This document shows positions 24,364 to 34,833 of a DNA stretch of 64,000 bases, in pieces. The DNA lies in NCBI GenBank assembly GCA_032164245.1, contig JAVMKO010000001.1, forward strand, positions 285,269,041 to 285,333,040. The letters run 5' to 3'. Both the position numbers and the translations under genes were made by a program. The notes beneath the pieces were generated by a model. The model did not search any database, had not been told where the DNA came from, and worked only from the letters and a program-made list of their open reading frames with translations. Each line of letters begins with the position of its first letter. The stretch's first letter is position 1. The stretch comes from Sternotherus odoratus (Eukaryota > Chordata > Testudines > Kinosternidae).

Positions 24364-25780
24364 TGTAACCCTTCTGCCCTTCAGAATTGGCAGCAACAAG
24401 GGCCAGGTTCAGTAAATAGGGGTTCCCTCTCAACAATACAATGCAAACTGGCTCGAGCCCCCACCCAGTGACCTAGGAAAATCCTAACACACCCCTGGGC
24501 GCCTCAATGAGGCAATACTTCCCCTCTTGCAAGCACAGATCGGTGTAACAGAAGATCTTTATTAACATGAGGTAAATGACATCACTAAACTGGGAAAAAC
24601 ACCACACCTAGGGTTCACACACCAACCCGTGAGCAAATTGCCCCTCCCCAGCAAGTTTGGGCTGTGTCCTCTCCTGTGGGTTCAGGAGTCCAGCAACCCA
24701 AACGTCACCCAAAGTCCCACAAGTCCAATAGCCCAAAGTCCCTGGAGTCCAGCAACCCCAAAAGTCACCCAAAGTCCCAAAAGTTCAACAGCCTCAAAGT
24801 CTCTGGAGTCCCTGGTGGAAAGTTACTCTGCCGAGTCTTACCTCCCAGGCTGGGTGGAAGTGGAGAGCAGAGTGGAGGGTACCTTCATGAGGTCCGAGGC
24901 CGACGGCCCAGTCTCTCCGTGGGGTGCTGGTGGCTCCGCTAGCCGCCCTGCTAGCCGACACAGGAACTGCTCTGCCCACGGCTCGACTCTGCTCTGCCCG
25001 CTGTCTCAGGAACTGCTCGGCCAGCTGTCTCAGGAACGGGTCAGCCGGCACCGGGACTGCTCAGCCAGCTGTCTCAGGAACGGGTCAGCCGGCACCGGGA
25101 CTGCTCGGCCAGCTGTCTCAGGAACGGGTCAGCCAGCACAGGAACCGCTCTGCTTAGGGCCCCCCACTTAAGATAAAGCTCAGTGATTTCCAGCTCTTAA
25201 GTGATTTCAGCTCTTGAGTGATTTCAGCTCATAGCGGGGGGCCTTAGTGCAGAGGCACCACCAGACCCAAAACAACTTCAGCTCCGTGGGCTGAAGTTAG
25301 ACTCCTAAAGGAAGCAAAAGTCAGCTCTAACATTCCACAGGGGAGAGAGGCCAGGTGCAATAGGCCTGTGAGGCCCTCAGACAAGGCCCTGACCACAAGG
25401 TCTCAGAGCCTGTCCACAGCCTCTCTCAATTCAGTGGGTTTTGGAACCCCTGTCCCTTGTTTAGCGAGTGCTACCTAGTTGATGGCGAGTCCCTCCAGCA
25501 TGCCAAAGGCCAAATCAATGTCCCAACCCCTCATTCACATAAACATGTTAATCAGCACTCTATCATTCTTGCCCCAATACTACAGAAACTGGGGGTCCCA
25601 CAGTAGCCAAAGTGATCATTTTGGCTGTTAGAGTGCAGGCCAGGTGCGGTGGGTGTGTCTAAGGAAATCAGGTGTTATTTTCCAAAAGCTACTGCAATTT
25701 CTGCAACTCACCACTGGATGTCACCCATACTGACACTGCAAAGTCATTGCAATTCCTGCAATTCCCTGACACTGCTTACA
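24364..25780 (-). mobile_element. Long LTR-like element, minus orientation, with 44-bp minisatellite
   Basis: The ends are TGTAACCC on the left and GCTTACA on the right, a TG..CA boundary with partial inversion. On the minus strand an AATAAA signal lies at about 24553-24558, leaving about 190 bp as a U5-like tail, which orients it leftward. Inside are repeated ccaaagtccc words (24690-24790) and about three copies of a 44-bp unit (starting at 25022, 25066 and 25110, each cagctgtctcagg). No clear target duplication was found. The 180-codon + strand frame across the repeats is low-complexity and I do not consider it a gene. Confidence 0.55.
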
Positions 25781-27299
25781 TCTTTAAAATAGTCACTAAT
25801 TAGTTTGGTTTTGGTGGGAGGCCCTCCAGAACGGTGGACTTCAAAGTTACTACCTCATTGGGTGAATAGTGCAGGTCATACTTCTCAGTGCTGTTATTTC
25901 AGGGTGCAGACTCAAGCAAGCATCACTGCATCAGTTATTCTCAGGCCATGTTTGGAAACTTTCAGAAACGTAGCAGTTTCCACAGTGTATCACACCCAAG
26001 ATCCATCTAGTGCATTAGCCTGTCTCAGACAGTGGCTTGTACCAAATGCTTCAGAGGAAGGTGCAAGAACCCCACACCAGGCAGATGTGGGATAAACACA
26101 CACACACACAGAGGTCTAACCCTGATCTTTAATAATTAAAACTTGGCTTAAACTCTTGAACCTTTTCATCACACCAATCAAGTCTAAAAATACAAATGTT
26201 TTAAATGAAAGCTGAGAGATGAGAATCTGACCTGATTCCCAGAGTCCAGGAGCCAGGCGCTCGGCATGTTCCTGTCACGCCTATTAACCTAGCCCTGTGT
26301 GCGTGATAACTTCATTTCTCCCTAATTTGATTGCTTAATCATGCAACTTTAATTTAGTCATGCTCGAATGGAATTATACTTACCTTCTCTACACTGGACG
26401 GGTCAAAGTTTGAGTCCATTGACAGTCTTTGAATGTATAATAAGGTATTCTTAACCTGATGCTTATAGTTCCAAGGTCTCTCCTTACCCAGCACTCCCAA
26501 AAGGCAGCATAATAAGATTCCCTGTGTAAATCATTCTCTATACATTATCGGCCTGTTTCTGCACTACATAGCACTGTTGTTTACATCTGTATAAGATGAG
26601 TGCCCATTGTAGTGGTAGTAAATGATTAACTCAAGGTGCGAGGCTGGGGAGAAGCAATTTCTGTGTAAAAGCACGCATGACTAATAACGTTGTCCAGTGG
26701 ATCAGATTAATTGAAAATATTGAGTAATGGAAATCAATGCTGTAAACTTCACTTTCAAGTCTATGGAACAACCAATATTCAATCGCAAGTCAACACTTTT
26801 CTGATCATTGGGAATTACGAAAAAGAGCTAGAAAAATATCTGACCAAACCAAACTAAATTTAAACTGAAAAGAAGTTTTCTAATAGATACTGCAAGATAT
26901 ATTAAGTGCCATGACCACAAACAAGCGAGCAGGATGCCAATGCTTTCTCATTATGTGCACACAAATTTAACTGCTGGTGCTTTGTGACAAAGCAGACTCA
27001 TTGCTCATAATTATGGAATTACAGGGCGATCGCTCCATGGTGCACCCAAGTGTAGAATGCCACTAAAAAGCCATCTACTTATTTCCCTTGAAATGAATTA
27101 TCCAATCTGCTTGGCACAATATTGCCAAAACAAAAATCAAATTTTTAATAATGCCAATTAAATTTTGTAGCAGTAGAGAGCACCATAAAAAAGAGAACTA
27201 CATGGTGACCATATTACTTAGTGCAGTGACTCAGACAGTTTAACTTGGAGCTTGAGCTGGAATGGCGCCCAAATTCGTGACGGCTGTATGGGTAGTTAA

Positions 27300-28225
27300 T
27301 TTTACAGAATCCCAGGCCTTTTTCTGCTCCAGTTTCTAGTAGGTCATCTAGTTCTTTCCTCTCCCCTTCAAATTCAGTGTTATTCCCCAGAGTATTTATT
27401 ATTAGTAGATTTGTTTTAAATGTGCAAAGTGATTCTAGATTTCTCACTTCCTTTGGGGGAGACTATTCCACATTCTAATTGATTTCACTATCAAGAAGTT
27501 TTTTCCTTGGATTGAGTCTTAATTTCCCCTTTCTTTGTTTCATCCCATTACTCTTCATTGCTGTTACCACACTGAATAAATGCTTTCCGTCTTCGTTATT
27601 CACATCCTTGTAAAATTATGCTTGTCACTTAGCCAAGTTATGAATATTTAGGTCCTGGTGTTGCAAACACTTACCCAGCATGAGTAACTTTATATAGATG
27701 AATAGTCCTATTGAACTCAATGGGGTACTCACCCAGGTAAAGTTAAGTGCTTGAGTGTTTGCAGGATCAGGGGACTTAGCTTTTAAATCTTCTCTCATAC
27801 ACCAGCCTCTCCGTCCCCCTAATAATTTTTGTTGTTTTTCACTTAATTGCCTACAATTTCTTAATAATGTGGTGCCCAGACCAAATACTCCATGGCAGGC
27901 ACAGTTGCTCCAGAACTGTTCAGAAAGGAACTGTCATGTCTTTGATAATGTGGGATTCCTTTGCATATGTTATCCAAAATAGCATTGGTCCTGTTTTTGC
28001 GATGTAGAATTTGCATCTAATCTGCTGTTCCAGATTTTTCTCTCTGCTCTTTTATTTCTGGTTAGGATTATTTCTCCCTAAATATATGAATTTGCATTTT
28101 TCCAAGTCAAATCTCCCAACCATATTACTCACTGTAATTCCCTTTCTCTTATTTCTCTGTCCATCCTGTAACTTGTAACTCCTGCCAAGTTAGTGGTATC
28201 TGTAAATGTAATCAGCCTGTTCCTT
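27300..28225 (-). mobile_element. Old CR1 LINE 3' region, interrupted by a MITE
   Basis: The + strand carries reverse-complement CR1 words: taggtcatctagttctttcc, gggagactattccacattc, tcaagaagttttttccttgg and catcccattactcttcattg. After the insert at 27652 come aatgtggtgcccagacc, gcattggtcctgtttttgcg and gcatttttccaagtcaa. The order is continuous across the insert, so it is one diverged LINE copy. Confidence 0.65.
27652..27771. repeat. Small foldback MITE inside the CR1 copy
   Basis: Ends ggtcctggtgttgcaaacac and gtgtttgcaggatcagggg are inverted repeats. The middle contains caatggggtactcacccagg. It splits the CR1 copy at 27300-28225. Confidence 0.6.
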
Positions 28226-28440
28226 TAGCATTGTCAAAGACGCACAGTCTACTGAGGACTATTATACCAGCCAGGGTGACCACAGCTGATAGCATTGCAG
28301 CAGGAATCATAGAATGAAGTTCCCAGATCAAGCTTAATCCTGTGAATCCAGAAATCTCTTGAGCAATCCTACAGGTGATGCTAGAATTCTTTGAGGGGGG
28401 TCAACAAGAATGTGAATAAAGGAGATCCAGTTAATATAGT

Positions 28441-29207
28441 TGTCAAGGGTCTCCTCCCCACTTTGAACTCTAGGGTACAGGAAAAGACTGCATGAAAAGA
28501 CCCCCTAAACTTATTGTACCATCTTAGGTTAAAACTTCCCCAAGACACAAGTTTCTCCTGTGTCTGGAACAATATGCTGCCACCATTAAGCATACCCCAA
28601 GAACTAGGGGCAGGGCCACTTGGAGCACCCCTCTATCTCCCAAGTCCCCCCAAGCCTATACCTCCCTTCCTGGGAAAGGCTTGAGAAAAAAAAACCCTCA
28701 TGAATTCTGCTAGGTGAGCCTGATCCAAAAGACCTGGATCTACACGATGGAAAACAAAGCAGACAGATTCTCAAAAGAAGAATTTTAATTAAAGGAAAAA
28801 GAGAGAAACAAAATATCTCTATAGGAATCAGTGGAAAAACACTTTACGGTCACAAAAAGAATTTTAAAAAAAACCACACCACAAAGGTATCCCCCTCTGC
28901 TGAGTTTCAAAGTTACAGAGAAAACACAGGGATATTTCCATAAAAAGCCGAGAAATTCACAAGTGAGAAACAAATATAAAAGTCAAACCGCCTTGCCTGG
29001 CTATTTACTTACTCCTTGTGCTGCTTAGAAATATGGAATTAGATGAAGGGAAGAAACTGGTCTGGCTCCTTTGAAATCCCCAAAGCAAACAAAAAAAAAC
29101 AGACAAAGCACACAGACAAAAACTTCCCTCCTCCAGCATATTTGGTCCCCATTGGTTCTTTGGGTCAGGTGCCAACCAGGTTTCTTTTAGCTTCTTAACC
29201 CCTTACA
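28441..29207 (-). mobile_element. LTR-like repeat, minus orientation
   Basis: This 767-bp block is bounded by TGTCAAGGG on the left and CCCCTTACA on the right, giving TGTAAGGGG..CCCTTGACA on the minus strand. The interior words resemble an abundant reptile repeat as I recall it (for example ggaacaatatgctgccacc). An ATTAAA-type signal exists on the minus strand near 28787. No target duplication is evident, so the LTR call is tentative. Confidence 0.45.
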
Positions 29208-29249
29208 GGTAAGCAGGAATTCTAGGCTACTTTATGCTTATGACAATAG

Positions 29250-30055
29250 GGTATTTAGATTTCCAGAAAGGTCCCTCACCAAAAGCTCCTAAGCAAAATA
29301 AGCAGTCATGGGATAAGAGGGAAGGTTCTCTCATGGATTGATAACGGGTTAAAAGATAGGCAACAAAGGGTAGGAATAAATGGTCAGTTTTCAGAATGGA
29401 GAGTGGTAAATAGTGGTGTCCCCAGGGATCTGTACTGGGCCCAGTCCTAATTAACATATTCATAAATGATCTGGAAAAAGGTAAACAGTGAGGTGGCAAA
29501 ATTTGCAGATGATACAAAACTACTCAAGATAGTTAAGTCCCAGGCAGACTGCAAAGAGCTGCAAAAGGATCTTCCAAACCTGGGTGACTGGGCAACAAAA
29601 TGGCAGATGACATTTATTTTTGATAAATGCAAAGTAATGCACATTGGAAAACATAATCCTAACTATACATATACAATTATGGGGTTTAAATTAGCTTGTA
29701 CCACTGAAGAAAGAGATCTTGGAGTCATTGTGGATAGTTCTCTGAAGGCATCCATTCAATGTCCAGCGGCAATCAAAAAACTGAACAGAATATTGGAAAT
29801 CATCAAGAAAGAGATAGATAATAAGACAGAAAATATCATATTGCCTCTATATAAATCCATAGTATGCCCACACCTTGAATACTGCATGCAGATGTGATCG
29901 CCCCATCTCAAAAAAGATACATTGGAAAAGTTTCAGAAAAGGGCAACAAAAATGATTAGGGGTATAGTATAGAGTGGCTTCCGTAAGAGAAGAGATTAAT
30001 AAGACTGGGACTCTTCAGCTTGGAAAAGCTTTCTTTTTGAGCCTTCAGCCAATCC
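29250..30055 (+). pseudogene. CR1 LINE ORF2 fragment (reverse transcriptase C-terminal part)
   Basis: The region encodes the end of a CR1 reverse transcriptase. A frame with SVLGPVLINIFINDLEK is followed, after a frame change near 29475, by a 143-codon open segment at 29466-29897 containing the catalytic-motif context VAKFADDTKLL. After it come LGDWATKWQMTF, KCKVMHIGK and RDLGVIVDSSLK, all typical of the CR1 post-RT region. It ends in a stop after HLEYCMQM. There is no endonuclease domain or ORF1. It is a dead 5'-truncated copy in the intron. Confidence 0.88.
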
Positions 30056-33000
30056 TCAGTCCATAAGGCAGGGTTCACATCTAAACCAATGAGTGAATTT
30101 TAAGAGTAAGTTTTGTGAGATACTTAATCACATACTGAAATCTAAATATACAACTCCTGCGGCAGTGGCTTCATTCACTCATTTTGTAAATTAATCCAAA
30201 TTTGTCATTGAGTTGTCTGGCAAGATTTGTCCTTTTAAAACCCATGTTGCTTATTACTCATGATTTAATTAGCCTGAAGATCTTTGGTGATTTGGTTTTG
30301 TGCCTGTTCTATTTAATTAGGGATTAAAATTAGGTTTCCTGGCTAATAAGTGGCATTAAAGGTTTTATTGGTTGGTTTGTCACTAAACAAATGTTCATAT
30401 AAATATTTATAAATGTTAAAAATGGGAAAAAATATACTTTTCTAAGTATTAAACAAAAATTACCCTCATCTGGTGAAACTGAGCAACAAGGGGTATTTTT
30501 ATCTGGCTCGTTCTTCTTCATTGCGTTCCCAATTTCCAAATCTCTAGGTTCACAGGAAAACCAGACTGGCAGATTTACCTTGATCTGAGTCTGCCCTAAC
30601 CCAAAATTCAGTCTTAGGCTTGGTCTGCTCTACACTATCAAATTATGTCAGTATGGCTTTGTTGCTCAAAGGTGTGGAAAACTGAAGGTGTGTCTTCCAG
30701 AGCCTGGACTACTGTTCTAGCCACAGGACCCTATAAAATGAGTATAATAATGCTGAGGGATTTCCTGAGACTTAATGTTTGCAAAGCAGTTTCAGATTGT
30801 CAGGTAAAGGCAAACCATTGTTATAACATGGTGGGAAAAGGTGACACTGATTATGTGTTCCAACTCTAAAAGCCACTTCCTGATATCAATGTGACTTTTC
30901 AGTGCTGTGGGAGCTATCTGCTTGGTTGAATGAACTAGCTGAAGAAAGCATTTTGAATGTGCTAGGAAGTCACAATGGCTTTTCAGGCATCTCTTTAAAA
31001 GAATGCTTTACCCATCTGCAAAACTACCCTGAAAAAGATACAGAAGTTAGATTCCATCAAGACCGTGTCTCTCATTCCAATACAGTATAAATACATTACA
31101 CAGAAATTATGGAATCAAATTTACTAGCAAAGACTCTTGAATTCAAGAGTGATTTAGTTGAGTAGTGGGAAGGGTTTTTCTAAAATAGGATGATCTCTCT
31201 TGATATACAGCTGTCAGAGTAATGTTCAGCTGGATTTTGCAATGCTTATCAAAGTTTAAAATGAGATGTTTTGTTTAGCTTTACATGAATGTGTTACAGT
31301 AATTTGTAAATAGCATGTGTTACTTCTTATAGAGAAACACACATTGATTATAGAAATGTTATTGACACACAAAAAAATAGGGAAATTCTTTAAGGCCCAA
31401 AAAACTATAGTATTATCCTGGTACAGTTATTTGAATGTCTGTCACAACATGGAAGGTATTAAATCCAATACTATGCAACTGGATACACAATGGGTATTTG
31501 GTTACAGGAGAGTGGATAGCAGGATAGTTGTCTTTTCTTGGAGCCAGAAAGCAAGCTTTATGCCTAATTAATATCATATTAGGAATTTTAAACCAGGAAA
31601 TTTGTGAACCCCTTACTTTCTTTCTCTATGAAAAAGAAGTCTTTTCTAATAATTTAATATGCTAAGAAGAATGATCTTCTAGCTGTCCCATGCTATATTG
31701 CATAAGAAGTCTAAAAATAACGACACTTGCCTGGTTGAAATGTACTTGTTGAAGTTTTCACTATAGATTGCTTGAGGGGAATAATTTTCATAGAGGGGAT
31801 ATCTTTTATAAATGTGAACTAGAATGGTGATTCGTGTTAATGTTTCTATGAACCATAGCATATTTATGTACCAATTTGATAACCTTCTCTTTAATTTCAA
31901 ACTGAAAAGGCATTTGGTAATGAAATGACTATAATTTAGGCCACTTTGATTTTTGAGGTATCATTGTGTATATAATTTTTTCCTTTAAAAGTGTGATCCT
32001 TGTATATTAGTCTGTAAACCTCGGATTAATCATAACAAAGAACATTTTCATAATCTAGGAAATGTTAACATATTACATTCCTTGCTTTGGAAAGATAAAA
32101 GAAGTGATCACAGAAAACACATTTTAATTTCCATTCTACCCTGCAGGCCATTTAAGTGATGTAATTTGCATGTCGACCCCATTTTCACCCACAAATTACT
32201 GGAATCTGTCATGTTCATATTTTTAGTCCCTGGCTTTGTTTCATGTTTGCATTGTTTCAAGTTTGCATGCTGTCTTGTATTACTTGTGCATGACATCTAC
32301 ATTAATTTCAAGTTGAATGTTTGCATATTCCGAAAGACATTCATGGAGCATTTATTCTACATGTGTATTTTTTTCTTTTGTTTTCAGTTACTAAAGTTTA
32401 AATATGCTTGAAATGTAAAAGTGGCATGAAACTTTTGTGACACAAGTAAAATACCTGTTTTCATAGGTTTTATTAACTGTTAAAGATTTTGACTTCATAT
32501 CTTTTCGAAATCTGTCATATTCTAGAATACCTTCTATGCCGTTAACATAACAAATTATATTATCAGCCACTACATTTATTTAATCATATATTTAGGACCA
32601 AATCCATGCAAACTGTCCCAAAGAAATTGGATTAATTGCTTAAGTGAGATGAGAAGAAATTGGCTCTGAATGCCTAATGCCTATATCTTGCTTTGATTGA
32701 ATATAATGTGATGAAACCTTGCAGCTGTCTAAAAAAATAACACCTTTTTTCACACAAAATGCCCATTCACCTAAGTATTAACTCGCCATCTGCGGCGTTA
32801 TGGCAGGAGATGCAGCTGAATTTGCTAAGAAATATTGTACAGCAGCAGAATTCAATCACTTTATTATATGAAACTGAAACTATATGCACCAAGACTAATG
32901 AATGACTATGGAGTACAAACTAAAAAGAAAGTAATGTCCCTTCAACTACCTGAACAAGTCTTTGAATTGTATCTCACATATTTCAAAATGGGGGGGGGGA

Positions 33001-33696
33001 TAAAACATTTATTCTGAAACTTGAAACATCTGCCAAAAATAAATATGTATTTTTAATTGGCAGAGTTGAACTTGCATGTCTACTGGAAGTGAATCCGTGG
33101 ATCTCTCAGTTTCTCCTTTACAGCCTACTCTTTTCTAGCCAGTGAATTAATTCTGGGCAGAATTTACTAGCATTAAAGATCAGTGGTCTAATCTTGAGAT
33201 ATACTGAGCCACTCACAGTTGCCATTGACTTCAATTTGAGTGTCAGGTGCTCAGCACTCCTCCGGTGACATGCCCTGCCAACAGCTGAACTAAAACCCCA
33301 GATCCGAGCACCCCTGAAATTTGGTTGGGAGGGGAGGGAGAAATCAGAATCCATGCCCATATTTGGATCCAAATGTTGTAAATGGATACTCTCATTATAA
33401 TGGGCTGAACCAAAACCCTTTATTGGAACAACCCCAAGCTTTGGCGTTTCAAAATCTGGATCCGAAGTTTGTGACTTGAGCCTGTCTGTAATAAAACGGA
33501 TCAGTCGTCAAGACATTATGTCCTTTAAACTGTAATCCCTATTGAACATCATTTCTGATACTTTTCCACCACTTGGTTTTGACTGGTTTGAGTCACTACA
33601 GTTCTCTCCACTTTTACAAACTAGTTGTTTTGTCAGCATGAGTGTGACAACAATTAGACGTCCCTGTTTTTGCCCCATGCCTTTTCTCCTTCACAG

Positions 33697-33796
33697 TCAT
33701 TCAATGACAAGCGTAAAAAGAACTTCATCTTTTCACGAAAATTCCCATTCTACAAGAGCAAGGAGCAGAGTGAGCAGGAAACAAGTGATCCAGAAC
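33697..33796 (+). CDS. DLG2: DLG2 alternative HOOK exon, 100 bp (SFNDKRKK type)
   Basis: This coding exon has acceptor ttcacag and donor gtaagt. It reads 33 codons, beginning SFNDKRKKNFIFSRKFPFYK and ending in EQSEQETSDPE, plus one base of the next codon. It corresponds to the basic HOOK insert that in DLG1 (insert I3) binds protein 4.1/ERM FERM domains. The basic, aromatic first half followed by an acidic tail fits that role. It starts in phase 0 and ends in phase 1, the same phases as the exon 991 bp downstream, so the two are interchangeable. Joined directly to the 51697 exon it gives a DPERGQED junction; with the 42-bp exon it gives DPEQHV. The FIFSRK wording fits DLG2 rather than DLG1. 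Confidence 0.96.
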
Positions 33797-34787
33797 GTAA
33801 GTAACCTCTTGGAGATGATGTCACATGCAGCACAAAAATGGGCGACACGCATGACACCAGTACCCTACACATCTAGGCACACAAATAGCAAAGGCAGGCA
33901 GGTGAGGTATTACTACTGTGACCAATGTATGATTGCAGTCTGGATCCAGCTGGTGCTCCCTTCCCTTGAAACATGCTTTTCAGAGTAAGATAAAGCAGTG
34001 ACCTTGGCTTCTGGCTAGAAGAGTTCAGTATGTATATTTCTTCCCTTTTTTGTAAATGTTGCTGATTAGTTTTGTTGTTTTATATCCAGTTCTTTCCTAG
34101 ATAAAATGTTTGAATCCAGAACTGGCTCAAACTGATGTAAAATCAATTTCTCCTAAATTATCACATAATTTTATTTTTGGTTTAAACCCCCCCCCCAAAC
34201 ATTCCAGTATCATTTTTGTGTCTAGTACTTTTTGGACTTAATCTAGATGGCTCTAATCTCCTTGTTGATTACCATTGATCACTTTGTTGAGTGTTTTAAT
34301 CCTGAACTGAAAGCCACACTCAGTGACTTTCTATTTCTCATCATTTTACTTCTAATTTTAAACAGTAAAGTTAAAGCAATGATAATCCTCTGAATAGAAT
34401 CTGGTCACTCGCTGCATCCATACATTATATATTCTGAGTATCCAGAATAATGTAATGTGTATGCTAGTGTTAAACCAGAAGAAATTTAGCTGTTTTCCCC
34501 TCTCCTTTAATATTCTTTCCCTGCAAATCAATCCACTTAGGATTCTTTGGTTTTGGTTTGCTTTAACTGCAGCAGCAGAGTACATAATGGTCACTGCCTT
34601 TTTCAATGGGGAACATTGCTGTGGAATATGGGTTTAAAGTTGTTTCAAAAAGAGAAAGCAGGGATCCAGATTGCTCCATCTGCATGGTCAGTCATGGTAG
34701 TATCCATTTCAACTCCACTGACTTCTTCCTTCCTCTTCTGCGGCTGTTCTTCCTTTCTCATTGCTCTCTCTGGGGACTTCCGTGCAG
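33797..34787 (+). other. DLG2: DLG2 intron between the two alternative HOOK exons (991 bp)
   Basis: This short intron separates the 100-bp and 46-bp alternative exons. A GCATG (RBFOX core motif) is at 33849-33853, 53 nt after the donor. A C-rich run ccccccccc sits near 34186. The region before the next acceptor is pyrimidine-rich (tcttccttcctcttctg at about 34722, ctcattgctctctc at 34757). I see no transposon in it, in contrast to the other introns. This agrees with selective constraint, though composition alone cannot prove it. Confidence 0.8.
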
Positions 34788-34833
34788 GACATCCCCGGAT
34801 TAGGTGACGACGGTTATGGAACAAAGACTCTGA
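34788..34833 (+). CDS. DLG2: DLG2 alternative HOOK exon, 46 bp (DIPGLGDDGYGTKTL)
   Basis: This 46-bp exon follows a pyrimidine-rich tract ending tgcag and has donor gtaagt. It encodes DIPGLGDDGYGTKTL plus the first base of an Arg or Lys codon. It is the short acidic/Gly-rich alternative to the basic SFNDKRKK exon. The DIPGLGDDGYGTKTLRGQED junction is familiar from DLG2 isoforms, and DLG4 uses a related FPGLSDDYYG segment constitutively. It starts in phase 0 and ends in phase 1. Skipping it, including it, or replacing it with the 100-bp exon can therefore be tested by frame: using either one exon keeps the frame. Using both in series would put the 46-bp exon out of frame, because the 100-bp exon ends in phase 1. 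The choice between the two is therefore likely mutually exclusive. Confidence 0.95.

Larger units (their letters stand above)
9888..33696 (+). other. DLG2: DLG2 intron, 23.8 kb
   Basis: This intron runs from donor gtatgt to acceptor ttcacag, between the SH3/HOOK exon and the first alternative HOOK exon. It holds the elements listed separately. I see no coding exons, RNA genes or clear genes on the opposite strand. Long stretches (about 9.9-12.7, 13.2-14.7, 18.5-21.3, 22.4-24.3, 25.8-27.2 and 30.1-33.6 kb) are AT-rich single-copy-like sequence with only small MITE pieces and a short (AC)n at about 26095-26110. Confidence 0.9.

Noticed and set aside
24629..25171. 180-codon frame with Ser-, Pro- and Gln-rich repeats
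   Set aside because: It is produced by the short tandem repeats of an LTR-like element; low complexity and no start context.
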